This document shows, piece after piece, positions 1 through 8,740 of a stretch of 48,219 bases of DNA. Source of the DNA: Fontibacterium sp038145245 (GTDB taxonomy: Bacteria > Pseudomonadota > Alphaproteobacteria > Pelagibacterales > Pelagibacteraceae); assembly GCA_038145245.1 (NCBI GenBank), contig JAYQPI010000005.1, positions 1 to 48,219 of the forward strand, given 5' to 3'. Numbering within the stretch: the stretch's first letter is position 1; each line of letters opens with the position of its first letter. The notes under the pieces are model-generated. The model searched no databases. It was not told where the DNA came from and saw only the letters and a program-made list of their open reading frames with translations. The translations under genes and the position numbers were made by a program.

Positions 1-1370
1 CCAACGGGCACCCATTGTCCATTCTTTCCGCAAGTTCCAACTCCAGCATCTAGTTCCATATCATTACCAACCATCTTAACTTTTGTCAGAACATCAGGAC
101 CATTGCCAATTAATGTTGCACCCTTTAATGGTTTGCCAATTTTTCCATTTTTAATTTCATAAGCTTCTGTGCAGGAAAAAACAAATTTACCATTTGTGAT
201 ATCCACTTGTCCGCCACCAAAAGCAACAGCATAAATTCCTTTATCAACTGATTTAATTATTTCATCAGGATGATATTTTCCAGAAAGCATATAAGTGTTT
301 GTCATGCGAGGCATTGGGATATGTTCAAAACTTTCTCTACGACCATTTCCTGTTGGTTGGACGTTCATTAGTCTTGCATTCAATCTGTCATGTATATAAT
401 TTTTTAGTATTCCTTTTTCGATTAGAACAGTTTTATTAGTTGGTGTTCCCTCATCATCAATAGTGATTGATCCTCTTCTATTCTCAATTGTTCCATCATC
501 GACAACAGTTACTTGCTCATCAGCTATTTTTTGTCCCATTAAATTTGAGAATGCTGAAGTTTTTTTTCTATTAAAATCACCTTCTAGTCCATGTCCAATT
601 GCTTCATGAAGAAGTATGCCAGGCCAACCAGGTCCAAGAACTACTTTCATTTCACCAGCAGGAGCGTCAACGCTTTCAAGATTAATTAATGCCTGTTTTA
701 GCGCAATATCGCAAACTTTTTTCCAATTTAATTCAGTAATATATTCATCCAATATTTTTCGACCACCGGTTCCATAGCTTCCAGTTTCTTTTCTTCCATT
801 TTTTTCAACCATTACTGAAACATTAAATCTAACAAGAGGTCTTTTGTCCGAGTAACTTTGATTGCCAGGTCTTATAATTTCTACTTGTTGGTATTCAGAA
901 AATATTGAACTTGAAACTTGCTTAACATAAGGATTTTTAGATCTTAAATATTTATCAATTTTATTTAATAGATCTATTTTTTCAGAAAAGTTTTTTGCTT
1001 CTATTGGATTAACGTCGGTATAAAGATATTTATTAGTTTTTTTTGGTCCAGAATTTATTTTTCCAGAATAATTTTTATTAGCATCTAATATTATTTTTGC
1101 TGACTTTTTTAGAGATTCTTCTGTTAATTCATTGGAGTGAGAGTAAGTTGTTACATCATTATTTACAGATCTTAAACCGTAGCCTTTACTAGAGTCGTAA
1201 CTTGTATTTTTGATTTTACCATCATCCAATACTAATGATTCAGAAACTGTAGATTCTAGGAAAAGTTCACCATCATCACACTTAAAAAGAGTATTATTAA
1301 CTATTGTTTCTGCTGACTTTTTTGAAATTGAATTTTCTTCTGAAAAAAACTCATTTAAATTTGGGTTCAT
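1..1370 (-). CDS. tldD: Metalloprotease TldD (3' end cut by window edge)
   Basis: TldD is a zinc metalloprotease of the TldD/PmbA (U62) family; with PmbA it acts as a cytosolic protease on unfolded or modified peptides. Reading the reverse strand from the ATG at 1368-1370 gives about 456 residues that stay open to the window edge, so roughly the last 15-20 residues are missing compared with the usual ~475. The HExxxH zinc motif is visible as HEAIGHGLEGD, preceded by the family's GPGWPGILL stretch; the C-terminal part carries CTEAYEI.NGKIG and ending motifs GNGPDVLTKV and GTCGKNGQ, also typical. It is divergent from ctaC with 89 bases between the starts, which must hold both promoters. No Shine-Dalgarno is evident. 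Confidence 0.95.
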   Translation of the reverse strand, partial: MNPNLNEFFSEENSISKKSAETIVNNTLFKCDDGELFLESTVSESLVLDDGKIKNTSYDSSKGYGLRSVNNDVTTYSHSNELTEESLKKSAKIILDANKNYSGKINSGPKKTNKYLYTDVNPIEAKNFSEKIDLLNKIDKYLRSKNPYVKQVSSSIFSEYQQVEIIRPGNQSYSDKRPLVRFNVSVMVEKNGRKETGSYGTGGRKILDEYITELNWKKVCDIALKQALINLESVDAPAGEMKVVLGPGWPGILLHEAIGHGLEGDFNRKKTSAFSNLMGQKIADEQVTVVDDGTIENRRGSITIDDEGTPTNKTVLIEKGILKNYIHDRLNARLMNVQPTGNGRRESFEHIPMPRMTNTYMLSGKYHPDEIIKSVDKGIYAVAFGGGQVDITNGKFVFSCTEAYEIKNGKIGKPLKGATLIGNGPDVLTKVKMVGNDMELDAGVGTCGKNGQWVPV

Positions 1371-1459
1371 TTTTAGATAAATTGTCGCAAATTTTTTGTA
1401 TATATTTGTGTTAATAATATAGTTAAATAACTAAATTTACATAGTATATCTTTAAATTA

Positions 1460-2290
1460 ATGACTAAAAAATTACTTAAAAAATTTTATTTATCTTTAGT
1501 ACTTTTTGTAACTCCAGGGACATTATTTGCGAGAGACAATTGGCAAATGGGATATAACGAGTCAGTTACTTCTGTAATGGATGATATTGTTCATCTTCAT
1601 GATCGTATTTTACTTCCCATAATAGTTGCAATTTCTGTTTTTGTACTTTTTTTACTTTTGTATTCAGTTATACGATTTAGAGCTTCAAAAAATCCAACAC
1701 CTTCTAAAACATCGCATAATACTTTTATAGAAATTTTATGGACAGTTATTCCTTGTTTAATTTTAATAGTGATAGCTGTTCCATCATTTAGATTGCTTTA
1801 TAAACAAGATGTAATTCCAAAGGCTGATGTTACTATTAAAGCAATAGGTTATCAGTGGTATTGGGGATATGAATACCCAGATCAAAATATTGCATTTGAA
1901 GCTAACATGGTTGAGACAAAAAATTTAAAGCCAAATCAACCAAGACTTTTAGAAACAGACAATCATGTGGTTGTTCCAGTGAACAAAGTTGTTAAAGTTT
2001 TAATTACAGCGAATGATGTGTTGCATGCTTGGGCAGTTCCATCTTTTGGAGTAAAAAGAGATGCTGTTCCAGGAAGAGTCAATGAGACCTGGTTTAAAGC
2101 TGTAAAAGAAGGAGTATATTATGGACAGTGTTCAGAGTTATGTGGGTCTAGACACGCATTTATGCCAATCACGGTAAGAGTGGTTTCAGAAAAACAATAT
2201 AATGATTGGCTTAGTGAGGCTAAGAAAAAGTTTGCCAAGTATCCAGAAAATAACATTGTTGCAGAAAATTTAACAAAGGAGAAAAAATAG
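1460..2290 (+). CDS. ctaC: Cytochrome c oxidase subunit II (aa3 type)
   Basis: Subunit II of the aa3 oxidase carries the CuA centre that takes electrons from cytochrome c on the periplasmic side. The 276 residues show an N-terminal signal-like segment (about 5-24), two membrane helices (about 50-72 and 90-112) and a C-terminal cupredoxin domain. The CuA ligands are all present: H189, C224, E226, C228, H232 and M235. The aromatic electron-entry motif YQWYWGYEYP lies at 131-140. It heads the cox operon and its stop codon immediately precedes the ctaD start. No Shine-Dalgarno is visible in front of its own ATG. Length and motifs are ordinary for alphaproteobacteria. Confidence 0.98.
   Translation: MTKKLLKKFYLSLVLFVTPGTLFARDNWQMGYNESVTSVMDDIVHLHDRILLPIIVAISVFVLFLLLYSVIRFRASKNPTPSKTSHNTFIEILWTVIPCLILIVIAVPSFRLLYKQDVIPKADVTIKAIGYQWYWGYEYPDQNIAFEANMVETKNLKPNQPRLLETDNHVVVPVNKVVKVLITANDVLHAWAVPSFGVKRDAVPGRVNETWFKAVKEGVYYGQCSELCGSRHAFMPITVRVVSEKQYNDWLSEAKKKFAKYPENNIVAENLTKEKK
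2275..2281 (+). promoter_or_regulatory. Strong Shine-Dalgarno for ctaD
   Basis: AAAGGAG lies inside the last codons of ctaC, nine bases before the ctaD ATG at 2291. Most genes in this window have no recognisable Shine-Dalgarno, so this is one of the few strong sites and suggests high translation of the catalytic subunit. Confidence 0.75.
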
Positions 2291-3889
2291 ATGGCTACCG
2301 CAAGTTCTGATCATTCACATTATCCAAGTTTTTGGACAAGATGGTTATTTTCCACAAATCATAAAGATATTGGAACTTTGTATTTAATTTTTGCAATTGT
2401 TGCAGGAATTGTTGGGACAACCTTATCTATTTTGATGAGAATGGAACTTATGTATCCAGGAGACGGAATTTTAAAAGGTAATTATCATCTCTACAATGTT
2501 CTTGTAACGGGTCATGGTTTAATAATGGTTTTTTTTATGGTGATGCCAGCCATGATAGGTGGTTTTGGAAACTGGTTTGTTCCTTTAATGATAGGAGCTC
2601 CTGATATGGCATTTCCTAGAATGAATAATGTCTCTTTTTGGCTATTGCCTGCTGCATTTATTTTATTAATTGTTTCTATTTTTGTAGAAGGTCCCCCTGG
2701 TGGAGCTGGGGTTGGAGGTGGTTGGACAATTTATCCTCCGTTATCTTCAAAAGCTGGACAACCAGGACCTGCTATGGATCTTGCAATATTAAGTTTGCAC
2801 CTTGCTGGAGCTTCATCAATTCTTGGGGCTATTAATTTTATAACTACTATTTTTAATATGAGAGCTCCTGGAATGACGATGCATAAAATGCCTCTGTTTG
2901 CATGGTCAATTTTAGTAACTGCATTTTTATTATTGTTATCTTTACCAGTTCTTGCTGGAGCGATTACAATGTTATTAACTGACAGAAATTTTGGAACCGC
3001 ATTTTTTGAACCTAAAGGAGGTGGGGATCCAGTTTTATTTCAACATTTATTTTGGTTTTTTGGACATCCTGAAGTTTATATTATGATCCTTCCAGGCTTT
3101 GGAATGATAAGCCATATTATTTCAACCTTTTCAAAAAAACCTATCTTTGGATATCTTGGTATGGCTTATGCGATGGTCTCAATTGGAGTTGTAGGTTTTG
3201 TTGTTTGGGCTCATCATATGTACACGGTTGGTTTAGGTGTAGATACAAAAGCCTACTTTGTATTTGCAACTATGATTATTGCTGTGCCTACAGGTATTAA
3301 AGTTTTTTCATGGATCGCTACAATGTGGGGAGGTTCAATTACTCTTAAAACACCAATGCTTTGGGCTGTTGGTTTTATATTTTTATTTACTGTTGGTGGA
3401 GTTACAGGAGTTGTTCTTGCTAATGCTGGAGTTGATACTTCATTTCATGATACATATTATGTGGTGGCCCACTTCCATTATGTTCTTTCTTTAGGGGCAG
3501 TATTTTCGATATTTGCAGGATTTTATTATTGGTTCGGTAAGATGTCCGGATACGAATATTCGGAAGTTTTAGGAAAAATACATTTTTGGCTAACATTTAT
3601 TGGAGTTAATTTAGTTTTCTTTCCTCAGCATTTTTTAGGTTTAGCTGGAATGCCAAGGAGATACGTTGATTATCCAGATGCTTATGCTGGATGGAATTAT
3701 ATTTCATCAATTGGTTCTTATATCTCTGGTTTTGGAGTTTTAGTATTTTTAATCTTAGTCGCTCATGCATTTATTAGAGGAAAAAGAGTTCCTGATAATC
3801 AATGGGGAGAAGGGGCAACTACATTAGAATGGACTTTAAGTTCACCGCCTCCATTCCATCAGTTTAACGAACTGCCTAAAATTAAATAA
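2291..3889 (+). CDS. ctaD: Cytochrome c oxidase subunit I (catalytic, aa3 type)
   Basis: This is the catalytic heme-copper subunit that reduces O2 to water and pumps protons. The 532 residues form about 12 membrane helices. Heme a ligands are H75 and H396, heme a3 ligand H394, and CuB ligands H259, H308 and H309, with the cross-linked tyrosine Y263 in the GHPEVY motif. E261 in that motif and K337 in PTGIKVF are the expected D- and K-channel residues, which places it in the A-type (mitochondrial-like) oxidases. The start directly follows the ctaC stop and is served by a strong Shine-Dalgarno. It is the only terminal oxidase in the window. Confidence 0.99.
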   Translation: MATASSDHSHYPSFWTRWLFSTNHKDIGTLYLIFAIVAGIVGTTLSILMRMELMYPGDGILKGNYHLYNVLVTGHGLIMVFFMVMPAMIGGFGNWFVPLMIGAPDMAFPRMNNVSFWLLPAAFILLIVSIFVEGPPGGAGVGGGWTIYPPLSSKAGQPGPAMDLAILSLHLAGASSILGAINFITTIFNMRAPGMTMHKMPLFAWSILVTAFLLLLSLPVLAGAITMLLTDRNFGTAFFEPKGGGDPVLFQHLFWFFGHPEVYIMILPGFGMISHIISTFSKKPIFGYLGMAYAMVSIGVVGFVVWAHHMYTVGLGVDTKAYFVFATMIIAVPTGIKVFSWIATMWGGSITLKTPMLWAVGFIFLFTVGGVTGVVLANAGVDTSFHDTYYVVAHFHYVLSLGAVFSIFAGFYYWFGKMSGYEYSEVLGKIHFWLTFIGVNLVFFPQHFLGLAGMPRRYVDYPDAYAGWNYISSIGSYISGFGVLVFLILVAHAFIRGKRVPDNQWGEGATTLEWTLSSPPPFHQFNELPKIK

Positions 3890-3898
3890 TTAAATAAA

Positions 3899-4816
3899 GT
3901 GTATAAAACTACCTTTGCTAATTATCAAAAGAGTAAAAATATTTTAGTTCTTAAAAATTTTTATAATTTGATGAAACCAAGAGTAATGTCTCTTGTAGTT
4001 TTTACGGCCTTCGTTGGTTTGATTATATCAAATAAGCAAGTAGATTTTTTAACATCAGCTTTAGGATTGTTTTTTGTTGCATTAGGCGCGGGGGCAGCTG
4101 GAGCTCTTAATATGTGGTACGATTCAGAAATTGATGCAGTGATGTCACGCACTTGTTTAAGACCAATTCCTCTTGGTAAAATTTCAAATTCTCAAGCATT
4201 ATCTTTTGGAATTATTCTAAGTCTTATTTCTATTGCTGGATTGTATTTAGTTTCAAATATTTTATCAGCTTCAATACTAGCGATCACCATTGGTTTTTAT
4301 ATTTTTATTTATACAATTTGGCTAAAGAGAAGAAGTGTTCAAAATATAGTAATTGGAGGTGCCGCAGGAGCATTTCCCCCAGTTATAGGTTGGACTATTG
4401 CAAATAACAGTTTATCGATTGAGCCAATAATTTTATTTTTAATTATATTTTTTTGGACGCCATCTCACTTTTGGTCGCTATCTTTATATAAATCTGAAGA
4501 TTATAAAAAAGCGAAAATTCCAATGCTTCCGGTTGTGTCAGGTATAGATTTTACTAAAAAAAATATTTTTGCTTATGCACTTTTATTATTTCCAATAACT
4601 ATATTACCATTTTATTTTAATTTTGCTGGTTTAGTTTATTTAGTTCCAACTGTTATTTTAGGAGCCTTCTATATTTGGTTAACTTTTAAACTATTAAAAG
4701 CTAGTAACAAAAAAGATATAGGAAAATTTTCAAAAAAAATATTTGCTTTTTCAATTTTATATTTATTTTTAATTTTTACTCTATTGTTAATTGAAAGTTT
4801 TGTTGGATTTTTTTAA
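3899..4816 (+). CDS. ctaB: Protoheme IX farnesyltransferase (heme O synthase)
   Basis: CtaB/Cox10 adds a farnesyl group to protoheme to make heme O, the precursor of heme A used by subunit I. It is a membrane UbiA-family prenyltransferase of 305 residues with about eight hydrophobic helices. The first aspartate-rich motif is NMWYDSEIDAVMSR (N71, D75, D79), and the second conserved region contains DYKKAKIPMLP. The start is a GTG nine bases after ctaD; the first in-frame ATG would remove part of the N-terminus but not the first helix, so GTG is preferred but not certain. The stop overlaps the ATG of the next small gene (TAATG). Confidence 0.96.
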   Translation: MYKTTFANYQKSKNILVLKNFYNLMKPRVMSLVVFTAFVGLIISNKQVDFLTSALGLFFVALGAGAAGALNMWYDSEIDAVMSRTCLRPIPLGKISNSQALSFGIILSLISIAGLYLVSNILSASILAITIGFYIFIYTIWLKRRSVQNIVIGGAAGAFPPVIGWTIANNSLSIEPIILFLIIFFWTPSHFWSLSLYKSEDYKKAKIPMLPVVSGIDFTKKNIFAYALLLFPITILPFYFNFAGLVYLVPTVILGAFYIWLTFKLLKASNKKDIGKFSKKIFAFSILYLFLIFTLLLIESFVGFF

Positions 4817-4923
4817 TGAATAAAAATTATATTACTGCAATTATTTTATCGTTACTTGTAATATTCTTTTTTATATTCACAATTTTAAATATTGGGAATG
4901 GAATACTTGTAAGACCCTTATGA
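4816..4923 (+). CDS. coxF: Small CoxF-like membrane protein of the cox operon (35 aa)
   Basis: A 35-codon gene fills the gap between ctaB and ctaG: its ATG overlaps the ctaB stop (TAATG) and its TGA overlaps the ctaG start (ATGA). The product begins MNKNY, has one hydrophobic helix (about residues 6-25) and ends in NGILVRPL. Alphaproteobacterial cox operons commonly carry a short single-helix protein at exactly this position, often called CoxF, with a similar C-terminal NRPL-like ending. Both the translational coupling on each side and the helix-plus-RPL pattern support a real gene. A role in oxidase assembly beside CtaG is inferred from context only. Confidence 0.75.
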   Translation: MNKNYITAIILSLLVIFFFIFTILNIGNGILVRPL

Positions 4924-5468
4924 GTTTACAAACTAAAAATAAAATTAATCCTATCTATTTAGTACTTATATTTTTTATAATGTTAGGACTATCTTATGCC
5001 TCTGTTCCACTTTATGAATTATTTTGTAAAATAACTGGATTTGGGGGAACTACAAAATTTTCTAAGCAAGTTCCAAGTATTATTATTAACCATAATGTTA
5101 CAACTAGATTTGATACTAATGTTTCAAAAGGTTTATTTTGGGAATTTAAAGCTGAAAAAATAAAAGAAAATATTAAGCCTGGTCAAGTTTCAACAGTCAA
5201 ATTTAAAGTAAAAAATTTAGGAAATGAAACATCAACAGCTGTTTCAACTTTTAATGTTACCCCAGATACTGTTGGAAAGTATTTTAATAAAATAAGTTGT
5301 TTTTGCGTTGAACAACAAACCTTAAAAGCTAAAGAAACTAAAGAGTTTGAAATGGCATATTTTATTGATCCAAAAATAGTAGATGACTTATCTACAAAGG
5401 AGATTAAGGATATTACTTTATCTTATACTTTTTTTGATGTAGCTAATTTTAAAAAGGAGAAAAATTAA
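4920..5468 (+). CDS. ctaG: Cytochrome c oxidase assembly protein CtaG/Cox11
   Basis: CtaG (Cox11) delivers copper to the CuB site of subunit I. The 182 residues show one N-terminal membrane helix (about 11-29) followed by a periplasmic immunoglobulin-like domain. The copper-binding CFC pair is C127/C129 in KISCFCVEQQTL, and the conserved membrane-proximal cysteine is C36 in the motif YELFCKITGFGGT. The start overlaps the stop of the 35-residue coxF-like gene (ATGA), and the stop overlaps the first base of the ctaE start, so the run ctaB-coxF-ctaG-ctaE is tightly coupled. Confidence 0.97.
   Translation: MSLQTKNKINPIYLVLIFFIMLGLSYASVPLYELFCKITGFGGTTKFSKQVPSIIINHNVTTRFDTNVSKGLFWEFKAEKIKENIKPGQVSTVKFKVKNLGNETSTAVSTFNVTPDTVGKYFNKISCFCVEQQTLKAKETKEFEMAYFIDPKIVDDLSTKEIKDITLSYTFFDVANFKKEKN
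5454..5459 (+). promoter_or_regulatory. Strong Shine-Dalgarno for ctaE
   Basis: AAGGAG in the last codons of ctaG sits eight bases before the ctaE ATG at 5468. Like ctaD, a structural oxidase subunit has a strong ribosome site, whereas the assembly factors ctaB, ctaG and surf1 do not. Confidence 0.7.
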
Positions 5469-6262
5469 TGTCAGACAGTCATAAAAAAGGACATGATTAT
5501 CATTTAGTTGATCCAAGTATTTGGCCAATCGTTTCGTCTTTTTCAGCTTTAATTTTAGCTTTTGGCGCAGTGTATTATATGCATGCCAAATCTTTTTGGT
5601 TGTTATTAATTGGTCTGGCTTTAACTCTTTATTCTATGTTCATGTGGTTCAGAGATGTTGTTATTGAAGGTGAACATAAAGGCGATCATACACCAGTTGT
5701 TCAAATTGGTCTTAGATACGGAATGACGCTTTTTATAATGTCAGAAGTAATGTTTTTTGTCGCATGGTTTTGGGCTTATTTTGATTCTAGTCTTTTTCCA
5801 GATGCAGTTATTGGAGGTGTTTGGCCTCCAAAAGGTATACAGACTCTAGATCCTTGGCATATACCTCTGATAAACACTTTAATTTTGCTTTTATCAGGAA
5901 CAACCGTAACTTGGGCACATCACTCGCTTTTGGAAAATGATCGAAAAGGATTATTAAATGGGCTTTTATTAACAGTAATTCTTGGAGTTATTTTTACCTC
6001 ATTCCAGGCTTACGAATATTTGCATGCGGATTTTAAATTAAACTCTGGAATTTATGGCGCTACTTTTTATATGGCCACAGGTTTTCATGGCTTTCATGTA
6101 ATTGTTGGAACAATTTTTTTAGCAGTTTGTTACTTTAGAGCAAAAGCTGGCCATTATAAACCTGATCATCATTTTGGATTTGAGGCTGCAGCATGGTACT
6201 GGCATTTTGTTGATGTAGTTTGGCTATTTTTATTTGCTTCAATATATATTTGGGGAAGTTAA
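5468..6262 (+). CDS. ctaE: Cytochrome c oxidase subunit III
   Basis: Subunit III is the lipid-rich, seven-helix subunit that stabilises the aa3 oxidase and proton uptake. The 264 residues match the usual length and show the expected helices and the conserved motifs SEVMFFVAWFWAYF, TVTWAHHSL, ATGFHGFHVIVGTIFL and AAWYWHFVDVVWLFLF near the C-terminus. It follows ctaG with a one-base overlap and a strong Shine-Dalgarno, and precedes surf1. Nothing unusual is seen. Confidence 0.98.
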   Translation: MSDSHKKGHDYHLVDPSIWPIVSSFSALILAFGAVYYMHAKSFWLLLIGLALTLYSMFMWFRDVVIEGEHKGDHTPVVQIGLRYGMTLFIMSEVMFFVAWFWAYFDSSLFPDAVIGGVWPPKGIQTLDPWHIPLINTLILLLSGTTVTWAHHSLLENDRKGLLNGLLLTVILGVIFTSFQAYEYLHADFKLNSGIYGATFYMATGFHGFHVIVGTIFLAVCYFRAKAGHYKPDHHFGFEAAAWYWHFVDVVWLFLFASIYIWGS

Positions 6263-6271
6263 CAAATAATT

Positions 6272-6922
6272 TTGTATAAAATTAAATCATTAGATATATT
6301 TTTCTTTTTTTTTATACTTATCATTTTATCTTTAGGAACATGGCAAGTTTATAGATTATATTCAAAAAATAATTTAATTATTAATTTAGAACAAAACTTA
6401 AAAAAACAATCTATAGATTTTAATTTAGATATAGATAGAGAATACATAAAAGTTCTAATTAAGAAAAAGCATTTAAAATCAAAAATATTTTTATATCAGC
6501 TTAATAAAGGAGAGATAGGTTTTAAAGTTATAGTCCCTTATGAAATTAATAATTCATTAGTAGTTTTAGTAGATAAAGGTTGGATTAGAAAAGATAAGAT
6601 TAATTCAATAAAAAATACCTTATTTAACGATGATATTATTGAAGGCTATACAAAAAAAATAAAAGAAAAGAATTTATTTACACCTGACAATAATATTAAA
6701 GAAGATTTTTTGTACTCAATAGAAGTTGATAATCTTAAGAAATTACTTAATAAGAATATTTATCCCTTAATGATCATTCAAACTTCAAGTTCAAACAAAG
6801 ATATTATTTTTAATGATTCTGAGGTTCGTTTATCAAATAATCATTTGCAATATGCTATAACATGGTATGGCTTAGGATTAGTTACTATAATTTTTTTTTT
6901 ATATTATAGAAAGAAAGCTTAA
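6272..6922 (+). CDS. SURF1 family oxidase assembly protein
   Basis: SURF1 (Shy1) assists heme A insertion into oxidase subunit I. The 216 residues have an N-terminal helix (about 8-22) leading into the conserved GTWQVYRL motif, a soluble middle region and a C-terminal helix (about 194-212) preceded by the family motif NNHLQYAITWYGLG. This two-helix layout defines the family. The start appears to be TTG, nine bases after ctaE, since no in-frame ATG occurs before the essential first helix. The stop overlaps the thrC ATG by one base. The middle domain is strongly drifted towards Lys/Asn/Ile as in the rest of the genome. Confidence 0.92.
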   Translation: MYKIKSLDIFFFFFILIILSLGTWQVYRLYSKNNLIINLEQNLKKQSIDFNLDIDREYIKVLIKKKHLKSKIFLYQLNKGEIGFKVIVPYEINNSLVVLVDKGWIRKDKINSIKNTLFNDDIIEGYTKKIKEKNLFTPDNNIKEDFLYSIEVDNLKKLLNKNIYPLMIIQTSSSNKDIIFNDSEVRLSNNHLQYAITWYGLGLVTIIFFLYYRKKA

Positions 6923-8322
6923 TGGAATACATAAGTACCAGAAATAATAAAAAAATTTACAATTTTACTGATACTTTTTTAAATGGTCTTGCCCATGATG
7001 GCGGTCTGTATATCCCAAAAAAAATACCTCGTTTATCTAAAATTTTCTTAAAGAGATTATCAAAGTTAAATTATAATGATTTAGCATATGAGATTATAAA
7101 GATTTATACGGGCAACACTTTTTCAAATAAACAGTTAAAAAAAATTATAATAAAATCCTATAAAAAATTTAATAGCAAAAATGTGGTTAAATTTTCGAGA
7201 GTAAAAAAATTTAATTTAATTGAATTGTATCATGGTCCAACTTTAGCTTTTAAAGACATCGCAATGCAAGTGATAGGAAATATGTATGAAAGTATTCTTC
7301 CAAAAAATAAAAATAAAATTAATTTAATTACAGCAACGTCTGGAGATACTGGCGCCGCAGCTATTGATGCTGTAAAAAATAAAAAAAATTTACGAATTTT
7401 TATCTTACATCCAAAAGGAAAAGTCTCTGTAACACAGAGAAAGTTAATGACTACAGTAAATTCTAAAAATGTATTTAATATTGCTGTGGAAGGTTCATTT
7501 GATGATTGTCAAAGATTAGTAAAATCAATGTTCAATGATTTCCATTTTAGAAGATCAATTAATATGTCTGGAGTTAACTCAATAAACTGGGCAAGAATTG
7601 TTGTTCAGATAGTTTATTATTTTTATTCTCATTTTCGCTTATCTGAAAAAAATAAAAAAAGTGTATTTTCAGTGCCAACAGGAAATTTTGGCGATATTTA
7701 TGCTGGTTATATTGCTTATAAAATGGGTTTACCCATATCTAAATTAATTATTGCAACTAATGAAAATGATCTTTTATATAAATTTTTAAGAAATGGAGTT
7801 TATAAACCTTCCAAAGTAAAATTTAGTATCTCTCCGAGTATGGATATACAGGTAGCTAGTAATTTTGAAAGATTAATTTCTTCTTATTATAATAATAATT
7901 CTAAAAAAATATCAGAATTAATGAAGCAACTTAATAACAAGGGATTTTATAAAATTGATCAAAATATATTGAAGCGTATGAAAAATATTTTTTACTCTAA
8001 GTCAGTGGATGCGAAAGATACTAAGAAAACTATAAAGTTAGTAAATCAATCTAATAACAAAGTATTAGATCCACATTCAGCAGTCGGATTAAATGCTTTG
8101 CAACACTATTGTCAAATTCATAAAAAAAAGGATGAAAATTTATTTTCTTTAGAAACAGCCCACCCTGCAAAATTTGGAGAAACTATTTATAAAATATTAC
8201 GAAAAAAAGTTAACGTGCCTAGTGAAATTAATAAAAATCTTAAAAAAAAAGAATTTTATAAAGTTTTACCTAAAAATTTAGACAGAATTAAAAATTATAT
8301 TAAAGCTAACTGTTTGCATTAG
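6922..8322 (+). CDS. thrC: Threonine synthase
   Basis: Threonine synthase converts O-phosphohomoserine to threonine with pyridoxal phosphate. The 466 residues match the long bacterial class. The PLP lysine is K111 in GPTLAFKDIAMQ, the phosphate loop is TATSGDTGAAAI, and the C-terminal motif ETAHPAKFGETI is present. It is the last gene of the cox transcription unit, a linkage common in alphaproteobacteria where a processing-peptidase-like M16 gene usually follows; none follows here. Its 3' end overlaps the convergent rnhA by 17 bases. thrB, the preceding step, lies just beyond rnhA on the other strand. Confidence 0.97.
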   Translation: MEYISTRNNKKIYNFTDTFLNGLAHDGGLYIPKKIPRLSKIFLKRLSKLNYNDLAYEIIKIYTGNTFSNKQLKKIIIKSYKKFNSKNVVKFSRVKKFNLIELYHGPTLAFKDIAMQVIGNMYESILPKNKNKINLITATSGDTGAAAIDAVKNKKNLRIFILHPKGKVSVTQRKLMTTVNSKNVFNIAVEGSFDDCQRLVKSMFNDFHFRRSINMSGVNSINWARIVVQIVYYFYSHFRLSEKNKKSVFSVPTGNFGDIYAGYIAYKMGLPISKLIIATNENDLLYKFLRNGVYKPSKVKFSISPSMDIQVASNFERLISSYYNNNSKKISELMKQLNNKGFYKIDQNILKRMKNIFYSKSVDAKDTKKTIKLVNQSNNKVLDPHSAVGLNALQHYCQIHKKKDENLFSLETAHPAKFGETIYKILRKKVNVPSEINKNLKKKEFYKVLPKNLDRIKNYIKANCLH

Positions 8323-8740
8323 CGGCATTTCTAGCAAGAAGATCTACTTTATTATTATACTCGTTAATGGAGTGAGCCTTTACCCAGTTCCATGTGATTT
8401 CTTTTTTATCAATTAGATTATCTAATTTTATCCAAAGATCTTTATTTTTTACATCCTTCTTATTTGCATTTTTCCAGTTATTTAATTTCCAGTTACTGAT
8501 CCATTTTTGAATACCATCTTTTACATATTTAGAGTCAGTATAGATCTTAATTTTTTTATTTTGTTTGATTTTTAACAAAGCATTTATAGCTGCTGTTAAC
8601 TCCATTCTATTATTAGTAGTTTCTTTTTCAGAACCAATCAAAGTCTCTTCTGTATTATTTTGTATAATTAATGCAGCCCAACCACCCTTTCCAGGGTTAC
8701 CCAGACAAGAACCATCAGTATAAATTATAATTTCATTCAT
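8306..8740 (-). CDS. rnhA: Ribonuclease HI
   Basis: RNase HI cuts the RNA strand of RNA-DNA hybrids. The 144 residues are typical in length. The catalytic carboxylates are D9 (YTDGSCLGNPG), E47 (MELTAA), D69 (YTDSKYV) and D133 (NKVDLLARNAA), and H123 is present in VKAHS. It is the last gene of a minus-strand run ispH-thrB-rnhA, starting at the base where thrB ends, an order also seen in other alphaproteobacteria. The final 17 bases overlap the end of thrC tail-to-tail. Confidence 0.97.
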   Translation of the reverse strand: MNEIIIYTDGSCLGNPGKGGWAALIIQNNTEETLIGSEKETTNNRMELTAAINALLKIKQNKKIKIYTDSKYVKDGIQKWISNWKLNNWKNANKKDVKNKDLWIKLDNLIDKKEITWNWVKAHSINEYNNKVDLLARNAANANS

